Assembly (NCBI GenBank): GCA_037045145.1 | Contig: JBAOIA010000005.1 | Span: 1-64,000, forward strand | Direction: 5' to 3' | Length of the DNA stretch: 64,000 bases | DNA from: Bacteroidia bacterium | GTDB taxonomy: Bacteria > Bacteroidota > Bacteroidia > AKYH767-A > OLB10 | Program-made: the position numbers and the translations under genes | The notes under the pieces: model-generated | Seen by the model: only the letters and a program-made list of their open reading frames with translations | What the model was told of the DNA's origin: nothing | Database searches by the model: none | Shown here: one piece after another, positions 8,221 through 18,417 of the stretch | Layout of the letters: every line of letters starts with the position of its first letter | How positions within the stretch are numbered: position 1 is the stretch's first letter

Positions 8221-11200
8221 TTACTTCATAATTATAATCTTTCCGTTCTTAATTACTTTTCCATTACCTTTTATGCAGTAAAAATAACTGCCATGAGCCG
8301 CTTCTATTGCAAGCGTTGTTACCAGCGCATCGTCAGCCAATGGTTTACGGCTTATCAGCCTTCCGGCTATGTCCGTAATTTCTATCCACCCGTTTTCCGC
8401 TTTTTCGCTTAGCGTAACATTAAATGTTCCCGTGTTCGGGTTAGGATACACGCCTGCACTTCGCTTTTTGTCGGGTTGCTTCGCTTCCGCTTCTGCATTG
8501 CCGCCCATGCGCGCGCTTATGCCACCGGGGCATAGGGCAGTTTCGTCATAATAACGGTACTCCTCAATGGCATTATACAATGCCCTTGCCTGCGCCACAG
8601 CAAGCCCGCCTGTGTATAAGCACTGGTTAGCTATGCTGGCAAGGGCGGTAGAGTCGTCAGCATTGAGCAGCTCACTGCCATAAACCAGCAGCTTAAACAG
8701 CACTTTGTTAACATTTCTCTGGTTAATGCTGTAAGCGTCTGTCGTATTTAGCGCAGAGGTAAGCGCACCTGCTTCAGTTAATTTATCCAGCAGCGTTGAT
8801 TTATTTGCAAGCACTGCGGTGTCGGCAAGCTCTGTCATTTTTTGATTTAACGCAAACAATGCGCCAATGTTATCGAAATTGCAGGCTGTGTAAAAGCTGT
8901 CTATTACCGCGCTGCTGTCAAGATAATTAATATTATTGCTCAAAAACTCATACAGGCTGTATTTCCTGTACACCACAGTGTTTTTCAATGCATCGTCATC
9001 AGGGAGCGTATCGCTGCATATAGCTTCCATATAAGCTATGGAGCCGATATTTATTAACGGTGAGCTCACACAGCTTGCAGGCTGATATGGCGGATCTGCG
9101 AATTGTGGTGAAAAAGGACCTCCGTTTGAAGAGCCATTAACAGCAGAAGTATAGCATTTAATGCAATCACCTGTATTGGGGTCATTCACATTGGTGGACA
9201 TATTAATGTTATTAATAACAATTGCCGATGTATTAAACCGGAATGTGCCGCCAAAAATTGTCGGGCTACCATCATAGGCTATAAAAACACTGTTGCCTGT
9301 TCCGTTATATTCATTTCCGGGTGCTTCGCTACCAATGCCATACTGGTCGCCCACCACTCCGTTGGCAACGCTAAATTCATCACCGGCAACAATTCCCAAG
9401 TTCATGTATCCTAAAATGTTGGCTAATATAGAACTATTATCGCAATTCTGAATGAATAAAAGTCCTTTTTGCACATATTTTAACTCATTTTGGCTTACGG
9501 TAATGTCGCTGCTGTTAACGGCTCTAAGTCCTATTCTGCCTTTCAGCAACTCATCATCGCCATTAAATGAGCCGTTAATAACATTGCAACTGACAACAGC
9601 ATTGCTGCAACCCGTAATATCCACGGCAGGCATTTCCTTAACAAAACTATAAGGCTGCTCCATGTGAACGGAGTTTCCCGTAATGGTTAGGTTTGGCTCA
9701 TTAAGGGCTAAAATTCCATACGTGCCTTGGCTGTAAATGTAATTATCGGTTATGGAAATATTGTTGGTTGCAACCTGGTTGCTCACCACGCTTATTCCTG
9801 ATGTGTAATACATATAATCAGCAGGCGTTTTAATGCTCATGTTATTTTTGTCAATGCTGATGGCGGTATTGCCAATGCAGTTATTAATCACTATTCCGTT
9901 TTGCACGGTACCAATGCTATTGTGAGCGCAACTTATGGAAGCGCCTGAAATATAAGAAAACTCTACCGCAGCCTGCTCTATGTTGCTTAATGTATTATTT
10001 TCAAAATCAGCCTGTGTGCCAACAGATGAAAATCCGTTTCGCATATTTTCAAATACATTATGCGTAATGCTTCTTGTGCCTGTCGGAACTGGCGTATAGA
10101 TGTATGAATTAAGAACCAACCCGTAACCTGAAGCAACCATAGGCACAGGTCTTGCTTCCTGATACATATCCATTGAGTAAGTATAGGCATTAGCCGTTCT
10201 TGCATACAGCAATGGTCTGGATACGGAAATCATGTCCTTAAAGATGTTATAATCTATATTAAAGCTTACCGGGTTGCCAAGCACAATGCCATATTCGGCA
10301 TCGGCAAAAATATTGGCATCAGATGCTGATGTTCCTATGGTAAGATTTTCCGGAGCATTGAGCACAATGTGGCTGTAGCTCACATTATCATCAAACGGAG
10401 CGGGAAGAAGAAGATGCCTGTCCTTGCACCGGAAGGTGCAGTTTGTAATGGTCATGGTTGAGTAATCGGTTACCGCTTCGCCATTTTCCCTAATGCTGAT
10501 GGCATTGTGGTCAAAGGTTGAGTTTGATACGCTTATTGCAGGGGCTGTTGCCGGGTCGCCATCAATTTTTATGGCGTTAAACGCATCTTCAATTACGGAA
10601 TTGTCAACTGTCAGCACAGATGTTTCGTCTTCAAGCACTATGCCGTCCCATAAGCTGCTGCAAGCCATCAGGTGAGAGTTATCAATAGTTAACGATCCGC
10701 TGGCAGGCACAGTAATTTTTACATTGGGGGAGCAAATAACGGTTTTGCCTGTAAAGTCAAACGGCACGGTGGGGTCAAGCGTTAAATTTACAGTTAACTC
10801 TATAATTTGATCGGTTATTGATGTAGTGCCATCGGCTACATCGGCAACATTACCGCTGTTTATGGTAAAAACAGAAGGAGAGCATAAAGCAGTTGCAATG
10901 GAAGAACAGAAATCGGGCTGCGGCTGCAAAGCAAGGTTTTTGTCTTCGGCAATAACTATCTGGTCAACATCAATGCTTCCGGATGTTGATGCAATTTGCA
11001 GAGCATAGGTATGTGCATTTGATAATCCTGAAAGCATAAGCGGTTGCATGGTTCCGGCTTTAAAACGGAACCATAACCAATCACCCGTATTGTTAACACA
11101 TGAAAAAGATTGTGATGAACCGGGTGTGCCGTCCGTTATCAAAGTGGCAGCTAAGCTGCCGTTGCTGCCGGATGTCATACGCGCTTTTATTCCGCAGGCA

Positions 11201-11342
11201 TCATAAAATTCATTGCCTGCTTGTTTGTCCGCTGGCGCACACCCCGTTCCCTGATTTTCCAAATCGTCCGTAGGGGGCTTAGCACACACAAACATATAAT
11301 CATTTGTGTAATGAATGAACAAACAAGACCTGCTTTTTTCAT
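8221..11342 (-). pseudogene. T9SS parallel beta-helix protein with N-terminal frameshift
   Basis: A frame of about 1030 residues runs from 11322 to 8221. After a jelly-roll-like stretch (WLWFRFKAGT to GSIDVDQIVIAED) come many short beta-helix-like turns (INNCIGNTAISIDKNNMSI, ISITDNYIYSQGTYGI, LTITGNSVHM), a helical region, and a sorting domain (YPNPNTGTFNVTLSEKAENG to VIKNGKIIIMK). The frame has no proper start: its first codon is TTG and no signal peptide follows. In another frame, an ATG at 11342 encodes MKKAGLVCSFITQMIICLCV, a good signal peptide. Adding one C to the five-C run at 11273-11277 would join the two. It is either a real lesion or a sequencing indel; otherwise the gene is complete. 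Confidence 0.7.
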
Positions 11343-11876
11343 TTACTCATTATATCTGCATTCAAAATAACTGCATTTGATATGAATATTATCATTTGGT
11401 CCTGCCGTATAAGTTCCTTGAAAGTTACCATAAATTTTTTTATTGATAGTATCAATATGTAATTTTAAGAAATTATTAATAGAATCCTGCTCATAGATAT
11501 AATATGTAAAATTCGGCTGATCAGGAAAGTTGGCACAACATAATTCACTATATTCAGTAGTAGCAGTGACTTTGTTATAATAACTATGAAGAGGAATACT
11601 GTCAGAAAAAATTAAGTTTGGAGGAACTCCAATGCCAAGTTCGTACTTTAGATTATTTTCTTTATAGTAACTGAAGCTAATACCTAAAGAGAAAACAGAG
11701 TTCAGAGATGCTTTGGTGCAATGCATTATAGCTGTATCTTCAATCTGAACCAAGCTGTTATATTTGCATTTTTCCGGAACAAATCCTTTATCTTTTTTAC
11801 ATCCTGAAATTAATATAAGACCTGCAAAAATCAGGCTAATGCTGCACAATAAATGATACGATTTTAATTTTTTCAT
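11343..11876 (-). CDS. Small secreted lipoprotein of unknown function
   Basis: This 177-residue protein starts at the ATG at 11876 (MKKLKSYHLL), followed by a hydrophobic segment and lipobox LISGC, so it should be a lipoprotein with the mature end at Cys27. The mature part has several Cys (MHCTKAS, ELCCANF, IKCSYFEC) that could form disulfides. I recognise no domain. The start overlaps by about 40 bases the end of a sorting-domain fragment (stop at 11836), and the stop lies next to the signal peptide of the beta-helix gene. An upstream in-frame extension to 11924 would bury the signal peptide and is rejected. Confidence 0.7.
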   Translation of the reverse strand: MKKLKSYHLLCSISLIFAGLILISGCKKDKGFVPEKCKYNSLVQIEDTAIMHCTKASLNSVFSLGISFSYYKENNLKYELGIGVPPNLIFSDSIPLHSYYNKVTATTEYSELCCANFPDQPNFTYYIYEQDSINNFLKLHIDTINKKIYGNFQGTYTAGPNDNIHIKCSYFECRYNE

Positions 11877-12225
11877 CTGTAAAAATTTTAATGATATAAT
11901 ATCCGTCAGCAAAGCTGTTAACATTTATCAGGATTGAATTTTCCCCCGCAGGGAGTGATATATTCTTTTTTTCCAACACCTTTGCGCCTAATGGATTAAG
12001 GATTTGCCACGAAGCTAATGAATTTTCCGCCTTATAAACGGTTAATGTTAACATATTATTAGCCGGATTGGGCTTGAGTGAAATAAATTCTTCCGGTTGT
12101 TTACTTCCATTATCGGGTTCATTTGCCGATAATCTTGGAGGTACAATGCAAGGTCGTATCGGAATGCAGGTGTGCCCGTAAACGGTTGCTGCAGTTGCAT
12201 CTGTAATGGCGCATTTAAAATCCCT
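11836..12225 (-). pseudogene. Fragment: C-terminal T9SS sorting domain, 5' side cut by RAYT element
   Basis: The minus strand is open from the REP at 12226 to the stop at 11836. It reads DFKCAITDATAATVYGHTC, then a Pro-rich linker, then a complete sorting domain from FISLKPNPANNMLTLTVYKA to KIVSFIVQH. No start codon or signal peptide remains. The REP/RAYT element lies exactly where the rest of the protein should be, but the sequence on its other side is a different sorting domain. So this is the tail of a lost gene, not half of a simply interrupted one. Confidence 0.6.
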
Positions 12226-12252
12226 ACTGGCGCAAGTCTTCAGACTTGTGCC
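12226..12252. repeat. REP palindrome, left copy
   Basis: CAAGTCT TC AGACTTG core with GGCG and TGCC outside. Exact reverse complement of the right copy at 12843-12869. Confidence 0.85.
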
Positions 12253-12284
12253 ATCCTGTCATTAAAAATTGCACATTTGCAACC

Positions 12285-12836
12285 ATGAGTTCCAAGTATA
12301 AGTTTCACACTCCTGATGCCATATATTTTGTTACTTTTTCGGTTATAAACTGGATTGATGTTTTTACAAGAAACGGTTATAAAGATATTTTAATTGACAG
12401 TATAAAACATTGCCAAAAAGAAAAAGGCTTAGTGGTTCATGCTTGGGTTATTATGACCAATCATGTACACATGATTATTTCTAAAAACGGAACATGTGTG
12501 CTGCCTGATATAATGCGCGACCTTAAAAAATTTACAGCCTATAAAATTACAGGGGCAATTATGGAAAATTCTCAGGAAAGCAGGCGCGAATGGATGTTTA
12601 ATCTTTTTAAACGGGCTGGTGAAAGAAATTCCAACAATACAAACTGGCAGTTTTGGCAACAGGATAATCATCCTGTTGAATTAACTGATGCAAGAATGCA
12701 AGAACAAAAATTAAATTACATACATGAAAATCCTGTGCGGGCAGGATTTGTTTATAACCCTGAAGACTATGTGTACAGTAGCGCAACGGATTATTGCGGC
12801 AGCAAAGGGCTTATTGACTTAGTGCTGCTTGAATGA
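12285..12836 (+). CDS. REP-associated tyrosine transposase (Y1_Tnp, RAYT)
   Basis: This 183-residue transposase starts at the ATG at 12285 (MSSKYKFHTPDAIYFVTFSV); 13 upstream codons read through the REP and are unlikely to be translated. The HUH metal-binding motif is in WVIMTNHVHMIIS, and the catalytic Tyr is in LNYIHENPVRAGFVYNP, the family hallmark. A Trp-rich WQFWQQDNHPVEL block lies between. Family members cut single-stranded REP hairpins and are usually domesticated or present once per REP family. The gene is intact and reads opposite to its neighbours. No promoter is obvious. Confidence 0.92.
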   Translation: MSSKYKFHTPDAIYFVTFSVINWIDVFTRNGYKDILIDSIKHCQKEKGLVVHAWVIMTNHVHMIISKNGTCVLPDIMRDLKKFTAYKITGAIMENSQESRREWMFNLFKRAGERNSNNTNWQFWQQDNHPVELTDARMQEQKLNYIHENPVRAGFVYNPEDYVYSSATDYCGSKGLIDLVLLE

Positions 12837-12842
12837 TAGTAG

Positions 12843-12869
12843 GGCACAAGTCTGAAGACTTGCGCCAGT
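12843..12869. repeat. REP palindrome, right copy
   Basis: Exact reverse complement of 12226-12252; lies six bases after the transposase stop codon. Confidence 0.85.
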
Positions 12870-13146
12870 GGGGGCTTACATCAAGTTGCATTTCATTTTG
12901 ACTGGTGGTAGCTTTTTGCTCATATACTTTTCTGCCCTGCATGTCGGTTATGGTTATGGTTGCTACATCGGTTTCATTTATTAAATCAAAGGTTGCCATT
13001 ACATTATTTTTTGCCGGATTGGGGGCTAAGTTAAAATTAATGAGCTCTGTACCTAATTCTGTTTCATAGACACCGTAACCATACCGGCCGTTGCCTGTGT
13101 CAATAGGTGTTTCTATATATTCCTCGTTAAAAACAAATGATTTCAC
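12870..13146 (-). pseudogene. Fragment: truncated T9SS sorting domain
   Basis: The frame reads SFVFNEEYIETPIDTGNGRY, then INFNLAPNPAKNNVMATFDL and ITITDMQGRKVYEQKATT, and stops matching a sorting domain after QNEMQLDV, where the REP unit begins. The last strands and C-terminal basic residue are missing. The 5' side ends in another palindromic repeat (13141-13187) with only a GTG as a possible start. This is the middle of a lost T9SS cargo gene, bounded by repeats on both sides. Confidence 0.6.
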
Positions 13147-13187
13147 CTGTCAGGGGGCGAAGGGGCCGACCTTACAGGTGAGGTTAT
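13141..13187. repeat. Palindromic repeat, CACCTGTCAGG type
   Basis: CACCTGTCAGG and CCTTACAGGTG form an imperfect inverted repeat around GGGCGAAGGGGCCGA. A second copy is at 18960-19008. It overlaps the stop region of the gene ending at 13184. Confidence 0.75.
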
Positions 13188-14722
13188 TGTTTCACCACCT
13201 TAACTCGTGCTGCATTATATCCATCAATCACCAACACAGCAAGGTAGGTGCCCGCTATATAGTTGGTTAAACTTAGCTGCACAGTGTTTTCACCAACTTG
13301 TAGTGGTTGTTCTAAAAGTTGTTTGCCACGCATATCAAACAAAATAATGCTTGCACCTTTTTTACCTGCGCCTGTGTGGTTAGTTTGCGGTACGGTGGTT
13401 GTAAAAGCACAATAGGTTGTTGTTGGATTAGGGAAAGCACTTAGCGTTGAATTTTTAAATATGGTTTCTTCCTCTATGCCTGTTACCAACAAGCCCAAGC
13501 TATCTGTTTTTACCAACCACAAGCTGCTTGTGTTGCCTACACCAGGCGTAAAGTTGCAACAGTATGTTTCTCCACACATAATGTAACCGCCATCAGCACA
13601 GGGTTCAATATCCCAAAAAGCCGCATAGTCAGATGGGTTACCATAAAAACGTGCCCAAACCGAATCGCCATTCGCATCTAATTTTAAAAGTATGCCTTGC
13701 ATAAGTCCACCGCCTGTTACAAGCCCATTGCCTCCGCACATTAAGTAACCACCATCTGGTGTTTGCAAAACGCCAGTAGGCCCACCATCTTTAAAAAGTC
13801 CAAAAGATTTATCCCAAAAAATTACTCCTGTTGCATCTGTCTTAATAAAGCGATATTGGTAAATATTGTTAATACCCGTTGGGTTATATGATGTCCAAAC
13901 GTAATTACTATCAGTTGTTGCAATTAAATTGGCTCCAAAACTTCTAATCATCCCCGAAAAATTGAAGACTGTTTGTTGAAAATTCCCTATTGAGTCAACC
14001 TTAAATAGTATTGGAACACCTTGATACTGTTGATTAAAAACCGAACCTGAGCATAAAAATCCATGATCTGTTGTTTCTATCATATTCCATATTGTACTTG
14101 TTAAATATAGATTACTATAACTTTTATACCACAATAAATTTCCAACACTATCAACCTTACATAAAAATGCACGCACATCTACGGTGTAATAAGAAGTTAA
14201 CCATCCGCCAATTAAATAGCCGCCATCACTGGTTGGAATAATTTGGTTAGGTCTAAAGGATGTATCGTTTGGGTGGCTAATGGCTTTTGTCCATAAGGTG
14301 TCTAAGTTGTAATTTAGCTTTACTAAAAAAAGATCAAGATCGTAATAGTTAGTAGCTCCATAGCTTTGGGTTAATCCTGCAGCTAATAAGTTGTTATCAT
14401 CCGTTTTTACAATTGATTTAAACTGGTCGTCTGAATTTGGACCCAAAAGCAATGTATCAAAATTATCCCAAGGAACAAACTGCTTTGAAATAAGCGTATC
14501 GCCATAAATATTAATCTTAACTGCTATTCCATTATAATTATCACCATCAGGCAACAAGCTATCATTCGATCCAACTATTATATAAGTTGAGTCAGTTAAA
14601 TTAACTATTGACCATCCTGCTGTCCATGTACCAAATTCATAATGCCTGTCAAAGAGAATGAACTGCGCCATGACGTTAGTCCATAAAGCACAAAGAAGAA
14701 AGGTGGCTAAAAAATGTTTCAT
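13184..14722 (-). CDS. Secreted repeat protein with T9SS type A sorting domain
   Basis: This 512-residue protein has a signal peptide (MKHFLATFLLCALWTNVMAQ) and about seven degenerate repeats of the kind TSDGGYLIGGW, TDHGFLCSGS, TPDGGYLMCGG and CADGGYIMCGE, each followed by a KVDSxGN or KLDANGD segment. This pattern suggests a beta-propeller. The end (FPNPTTTYCAFTTTVPQTN to NAARVKVVKQ) is a T9SS sorting domain. Such proteins are common T9SS cargo in Bacteroidota with no known activity. It lies 68 bases upstream of the gene ending at 14791 in coordinate order, with a terminator hairpin between. The stop codon overlaps a palindromic repeat. Confidence 0.85.
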   Translation of the reverse strand: MKHFLATFLLCALWTNVMAQFILFDRHYEFGTWTAGWSIVNLTDSTYIIVGSNDSLLPDGDNYNGIAVKINIYGDTLISKQFVPWDNFDTLLLGPNSDDQFKSIVKTDDNNLLAAGLTQSYGATNYYDLDLFLVKLNYNLDTLWTKAISHPNDTSFRPNQIIPTSDGGYLIGGWLTSYYTVDVRAFLCKVDSVGNLLWYKSYSNLYLTSTIWNMIETTDHGFLCSGSVFNQQYQGVPILFKVDSIGNFQQTVFNFSGMIRSFGANLIATTDSNYVWTSYNPTGINNIYQYRFIKTDATGVIFWDKSFGLFKDGGPTGVLQTPDGGYLMCGGNGLVTGGGLMQGILLKLDANGDSVWARFYGNPSDYAAFWDIEPCADGGYIMCGETYCCNFTPGVGNTSSLWLVKTDSLGLLVTGIEEETIFKNSTLSAFPNPTTTYCAFTTTVPQTNHTGAGKKGASIILFDMRGKQLLEQPLQVGENTVQLSLTNYIAGTYLAVLVIDGYNAARVKVVKQ

Positions 14723-14746
14723 ACTATAATTCCGTTAGTATTTAAA

Positions 14747-14782
14747 AAAGCAACCACACTTACTGATAAGCGTGGTTGCTTT
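14747..14782. terminator. Hairpin terminator after the large T9SS gene
   Basis: AAAGCAACCAC (14747-14757) pairs exactly with GTGGTTGCTTT (14772-14782), with a 14-base loop. It lies nine bases beyond the stop at 14791 on the minus strand. Confidence 0.8.
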
Positions 14783-14790
14783 AAGTTTAT

Positions 14791-17700
14791 TTACAACTTA
14801 CTAAATCGTTTGATGCTATGTGTTACTTTATTTACCATTAGCTGCACAGTGTATATACCCTTAGACAACGTGGCTACATCAATTGTTGCCTGCTCACTGT
14901 TTTCAGGTATATTTAACTGCTTAACCAATCTGCCTGTATAATCGGTTAACATTAGCTCAGCCCCCATTGGTATTGCCTGCCCAAAGCTAATAGTTAAATC
15001 ATCTTTTGCAGGGTTGGGTTGCAGGGTTTGTATAAAAGCATCACGGTCAACCCACTCATTGGTATTTGCCATTCTTGCAACTGCAGTGTCAATTATTTCG
15101 GGTAAAAACTCACTGCCATAAACTAATGCCAACAAAGCCTGCGCCTGCACAGAAACGCGGTTTTGCCTTTCGGCAATTTCCTGTATATTATCATGGGTTT
15201 GATTGTCCATATCAAAGGGTGATGTGTTATTAATTTGCCAATCAATAAGTAAGGTATTGAGATAAATAAAATCTAAGCATTCTGCATCTGTGCACCCCTG
15301 CATTTCATCAATTAGCGCTTGTGCTTCGGTAAGCGAGCCATTGTCCATATATATGGCCAACAATCTTTCACGAGCAGCATGGTCACCTCTTTCTTCAAGG
15401 TAGGTAATGGCAGTTTCCATCTGATTGTTGTCAAGATACCAAGTTATTAGTCTGCTTATCATCATTTCTCTTATAGCTTCATTGGCTTCATTATCTATTT
15501 GTACTATGGCTGCTTGAGGGTCATAGGGTCCGGTGGGTTCTAAATGAGTGCCATCACAGGCATCAACTGGCCTTGTATGTGATGTATTAAGTACATTGAC
15601 GGTATTAGTAGATGCCAATGGCCGTCCCAATGGGTCTGAGCTAATAGAATAATGATAATAGCCAAAATTAAAACCGCCATTGGGGTTGGCTACACTGTAA
15701 ACATCAACCCTTGTAAGTGGTGCTTTATCAAACTGATTGCTTACTGGAGCGTAAGGATCCGAAAAGCTATTATGCCCTTGATCAGCCAAAGAACCAAAAA
15801 TGGCCCATGCTGCACTATACTGTCCTAATGCCTGGTGGTTAAAAAACCTGTTGCAACGTATATAAAGGTTTCTGTTATCCTGAAAAGTTTGTATGCCTCG
15901 CCAGCAACCTGAAAAATCATTTCCCGTGCCATTTCCATTACTTTCAATACTACCGCCCATGGCGCCTGAGTTGTAAACAGTAATACCTGCTTTGCAACTG
16001 TAAAACCTGTTGTCGGTAATTATAAAGCCTCCAGCACTCATTAATCGTATGCCCTCGAAGTTAGCGCTTTGTGAACCGGTATTAAATAGTGTATTAAAAT
16101 TGTTGTTGGTAATCTGGTCATACATTCCGCCATCAATTTGCATGGCTGTAAAAAAACTTTTAAAGTTATTGTTTGCAAACTTATGTTGCGATACAAATGC
16201 GGGATCAATTTTTCTTGAATAAATGCCATGTATACAATTTGTAAAATTAGCATTGCTCAAATCATAATTTGCATCTTCGGTATAAATGCATCGGTCGGCA
16301 TTGTTAAAATTATTGGTGCCAAGAAACGTTACGTTTTTTAATCCCCACATGGTTATAAACCGGTAGGGACGCACAGGTGGTACAGGCAAAGTATTTAGTG
16401 GATAAAGCATGTTGCCATTGGTTGCATTAAAAGTACAGTTACTAATTACACTTTCATTACCCGGTGTTAATGCAGGTTGTCCGTTAGGCATAAATTCCAT
16501 GCTACGGTAATTGTTGTCAAATAAAGTGTTGTAAGCAAATATATGTCCGCCCGATCCTGTTAATACGGGTCCACCATTATATTGTTGTTGCCACAACCTA
16601 ATGCCACAAATAGCAAGTGATATGCAGCTTTGTACACTATTAAAATTTTGCATCACCAATTTTCCCTGTGCGTTAATATTATTTGGTTGGCTCAGGTCTC
16701 CCCACACCTCAACGCCTTGCCACATAGTGTTACATGTAGGTGAAGCAGTAAACTTAGTACCGTTTAGTGTTAGCGTAGCACCTGGATGCACTATTACTTT
16801 CCCGTTTAAGCCAAACCTGAACTCCATATTGTTAATGGCAATGTTAGCCCCAGTTGGTATGTCTAACAAATCTTTTATATAAACCGGATTACTCGTGTTG
16901 CCAAAAGGATTGTTACCGTTTGTCCAGGTGTCAGTAGTTGGTAGCGCATTATAAGTAGATTCATCCCATGAGGCTGCATTGTTGCAACATTCAGGAATAA
17001 CATTGGCAGGAGCCACATCACCATCAATTTGATCGCCCAAGATGTAGCTTACTCTTGCGGGGTCGTTGCTATAATTTGTGTTGGTAGTACCATAGGTGAG
17101 CGTACTTGCAATGTTGGTTAGGTAGCTATCGTTCCAGTTGGCTGCATTGGGCGTGTTAGGATTAGTAAGCCTTGCATAACGGTTGGCGGCAGCAGCATAT
17201 AAGTTGCCATCGGATCCAATTTCTAACTGCGATTGTCTGAAGTCCGCTGCATTTAAAAGTGGCGAAGCTGCTGTGCTGAAAGCGGTAACATCTGTTCCAG
17301 TGTTTACATCAATACAATTTAGATAGGGTCTTTCTAAATGAGTATAGTAAAGATAATTTCCATCGGGTGAAAATTCTAAGCCGCGTGCGAAGTTATTTAT
17401 TGAAAAATTCAGCTGCGGCAGACTATAGTCTAAAGCAGTGGTCAGCAAACCGGCAGGGTCAATATTGCCAATTAAAAGGTGTGTTGCTGATGATGAATTT
17501 GTAGCTATAAATGGGAACGCCACTTTATAGTTCCCATTATTGAGAAGTACAATTTCCATTTCGCTTAAAATTTTGCCACTACCATTATGATTTCCAAATG
17601 TGGGAGCTAAGGTCTGTGTGTTTTCTAATATTATGCCGGAAGCGGTTATTCTGTACCTGCTAAATTCCACGGTGTTGGCAGTAAAAAGAAAACGCTCTTC

Positions 17701-18270
17701 TGTGAGGCAGTGGAGTTTTGGCGTTATAGCAAAATGATAAGCTCCGGAGTGAAAACCCAAATAAAATTGATTGGAAATTTGTTGTACATATGGTTGCGGA
17801 TTACCAGCCAAATCAACAAGAAGGGATGAGGCAATATCAAAAACGGCAAAATACATTTGAGGGTCTCCACCTATACTCAGATTAGCAGGCCTGGGATAAT
17901 CAGATGCAAAAATATAAAAACGAGTAGTGCTACCCGGCACAGGTATGATGGCAAATTCAGACATACCGGTGAAGTTTGCCGGTGTAGAAGATCCGTTAAC
18001 GGTCATTAGCATTTGATCCACAAATATCCCTTGTGCATCATACACTGCACCATCAACAATAAAAAAAAGTAAATTACCATTAACGTCAGAGCAGGTGTTG
18101 TGGCAGACTTGATAAGACGTAGATGCCGGCATAGGTGTAACTGACGGACTGCCACTAACGAAGTTAATAAAATTGTCGGGTTGACTCCAAATGTTGTTTT
18201 GTGCTGTAGCTGCACATGTTGTCAACAACACTACGGTTGCAGACAATAGAAAGTGTTTTAAATTTTTCAT
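14791..18270 (-). CDS. Large secreted propeller plus beta-helix protein with T9SS sorting domain
   Basis: This 1159-residue protein has a signal peptide (MKNLKHFLLSATVVLLTTCA...TAQ). Residues about 25-430 resemble the propeller part of the tandem family (NLLFFIVDGAVYDAQG, LEFSPDGNYLYYTHLERP, IGSDGNLYAAAANRYARL). Residues about 470-900 have right-handed beta-helix turns (LTLNGTKFTASPTCNTMWQG, VISNCTFNATNGNML, ITNNNFNTLF). A helical region follows (ITYLEERGDHAARERLLAIY), then a sorting domain (LQPNPAKDDLTISFGQAIP to SIKRFSKL). Its domain plan joins those of the other cargo genes in the cluster. It is divergent from the XRE regulator gene at 18535, with 264 bases between the two starts. The function is unknown; surface location is inferred. 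Confidence 0.85.
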   Translation of the reverse strand: MKNLKHFLLSATVVLLTTCAATAQNNIWSQPDNFINFVSGSPSVTPMPASTSYQVCHNTCSDVNGNLLFFIVDGAVYDAQGIFVDQMLMTVNGSSTPANFTGMSEFAIIPVPGSTTRFYIFASDYPRPANLSIGGDPQMYFAVFDIASSLLVDLAGNPQPYVQQISNQFYLGFHSGAYHFAITPKLHCLTEERFLFTANTVEFSRYRITASGIILENTQTLAPTFGNHNGSGKILSEMEIVLLNNGNYKVAFPFIATNSSSATHLLIGNIDPAGLLTTALDYSLPQLNFSINNFARGLEFSPDGNYLYYTHLERPYLNCIDVNTGTDVTAFSTAASPLLNAADFRQSQLEIGSDGNLYAAAANRYARLTNPNTPNAANWNDSYLTNIASTLTYGTTNTNYSNDPARVSYILGDQIDGDVAPANVIPECCNNAASWDESTYNALPTTDTWTNGNNPFGNTSNPVYIKDLLDIPTGANIAINNMEFRFGLNGKVIVHPGATLTLNGTKFTASPTCNTMWQGVEVWGDLSQPNNINAQGKLVMQNFNSVQSCISLAICGIRLWQQQYNGGPVLTGSGGHIFAYNTLFDNNYRSMEFMPNGQPALTPGNESVISNCTFNATNGNMLYPLNTLPVPPVRPYRFITMWGLKNVTFLGTNNFNNADRCIYTEDANYDLSNANFTNCIHGIYSRKIDPAFVSQHKFANNNFKSFFTAMQIDGGMYDQITNNNFNTLFNTGSQSANFEGIRLMSAGGFIITDNRFYSCKAGITVYNSGAMGGSIESNGNGTGNDFSGCWRGIQTFQDNRNLYIRCNRFFNHQALGQYSAAWAIFGSLADQGHNSFSDPYAPVSNQFDKAPLTRVDVYSVANPNGGFNFGYYHYSISSDPLGRPLASTNTVNVLNTSHTRPVDACDGTHLEPTGPYDPQAAIVQIDNEANEAIREMMISRLITWYLDNNQMETAITYLEERGDHAARERLLAIYMDNGSLTEAQALIDEMQGCTDAECLDFIYLNTLLIDWQINNTSPFDMDNQTHDNIQEIAERQNRVSVQAQALLALVYGSEFLPEIIDTAVARMANTNEWVDRDAFIQTLQPNPAKDDLTISFGQAIPMGAELMLTDYTGRLVKQLNIPENSEQATIDVATLSKGIYTVQLMVNKVTHSIKRFSKL

Positions 18271-18417
18271 TTGTATGTGTTTTATGTTGGATAATAAATA
18301 CTATAATGGGTATATGTCTTAGCGGTTAAAATTTTATTAAGAAGTATCTGTTTTCATAAGTATGTGCAATGGTTGTTTTCAATTACCAAAGAAAAAGGAC
18401 AGTGCTCAAAAAACCAT

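Larger units (their letters stand above)
12226..12869 (+). mobile_element. REP-RAYT unit (transposase between inverted REP palindromes)
   Basis: A 27-base repeat at 12226-12252 (ACTGGCGCAAGTCTTCAGAC...) recurs as its exact reverse complement at 12843-12869. Each copy is itself a palindrome (CAAGTCT, then a 2-base centre, then AGACTTG). A HUH transposase gene lies between them. This is the layout of REP-associated tyrosine transposase units. It separates two unrelated sorting-domain fragments. Confidence 0.85.

Noticed and set aside
12246..12284. Upstream extension of the RAYT gene
   Set aside because: These 13 codons read through the REP palindrome; the ATG at 12285 matches the normal family start.
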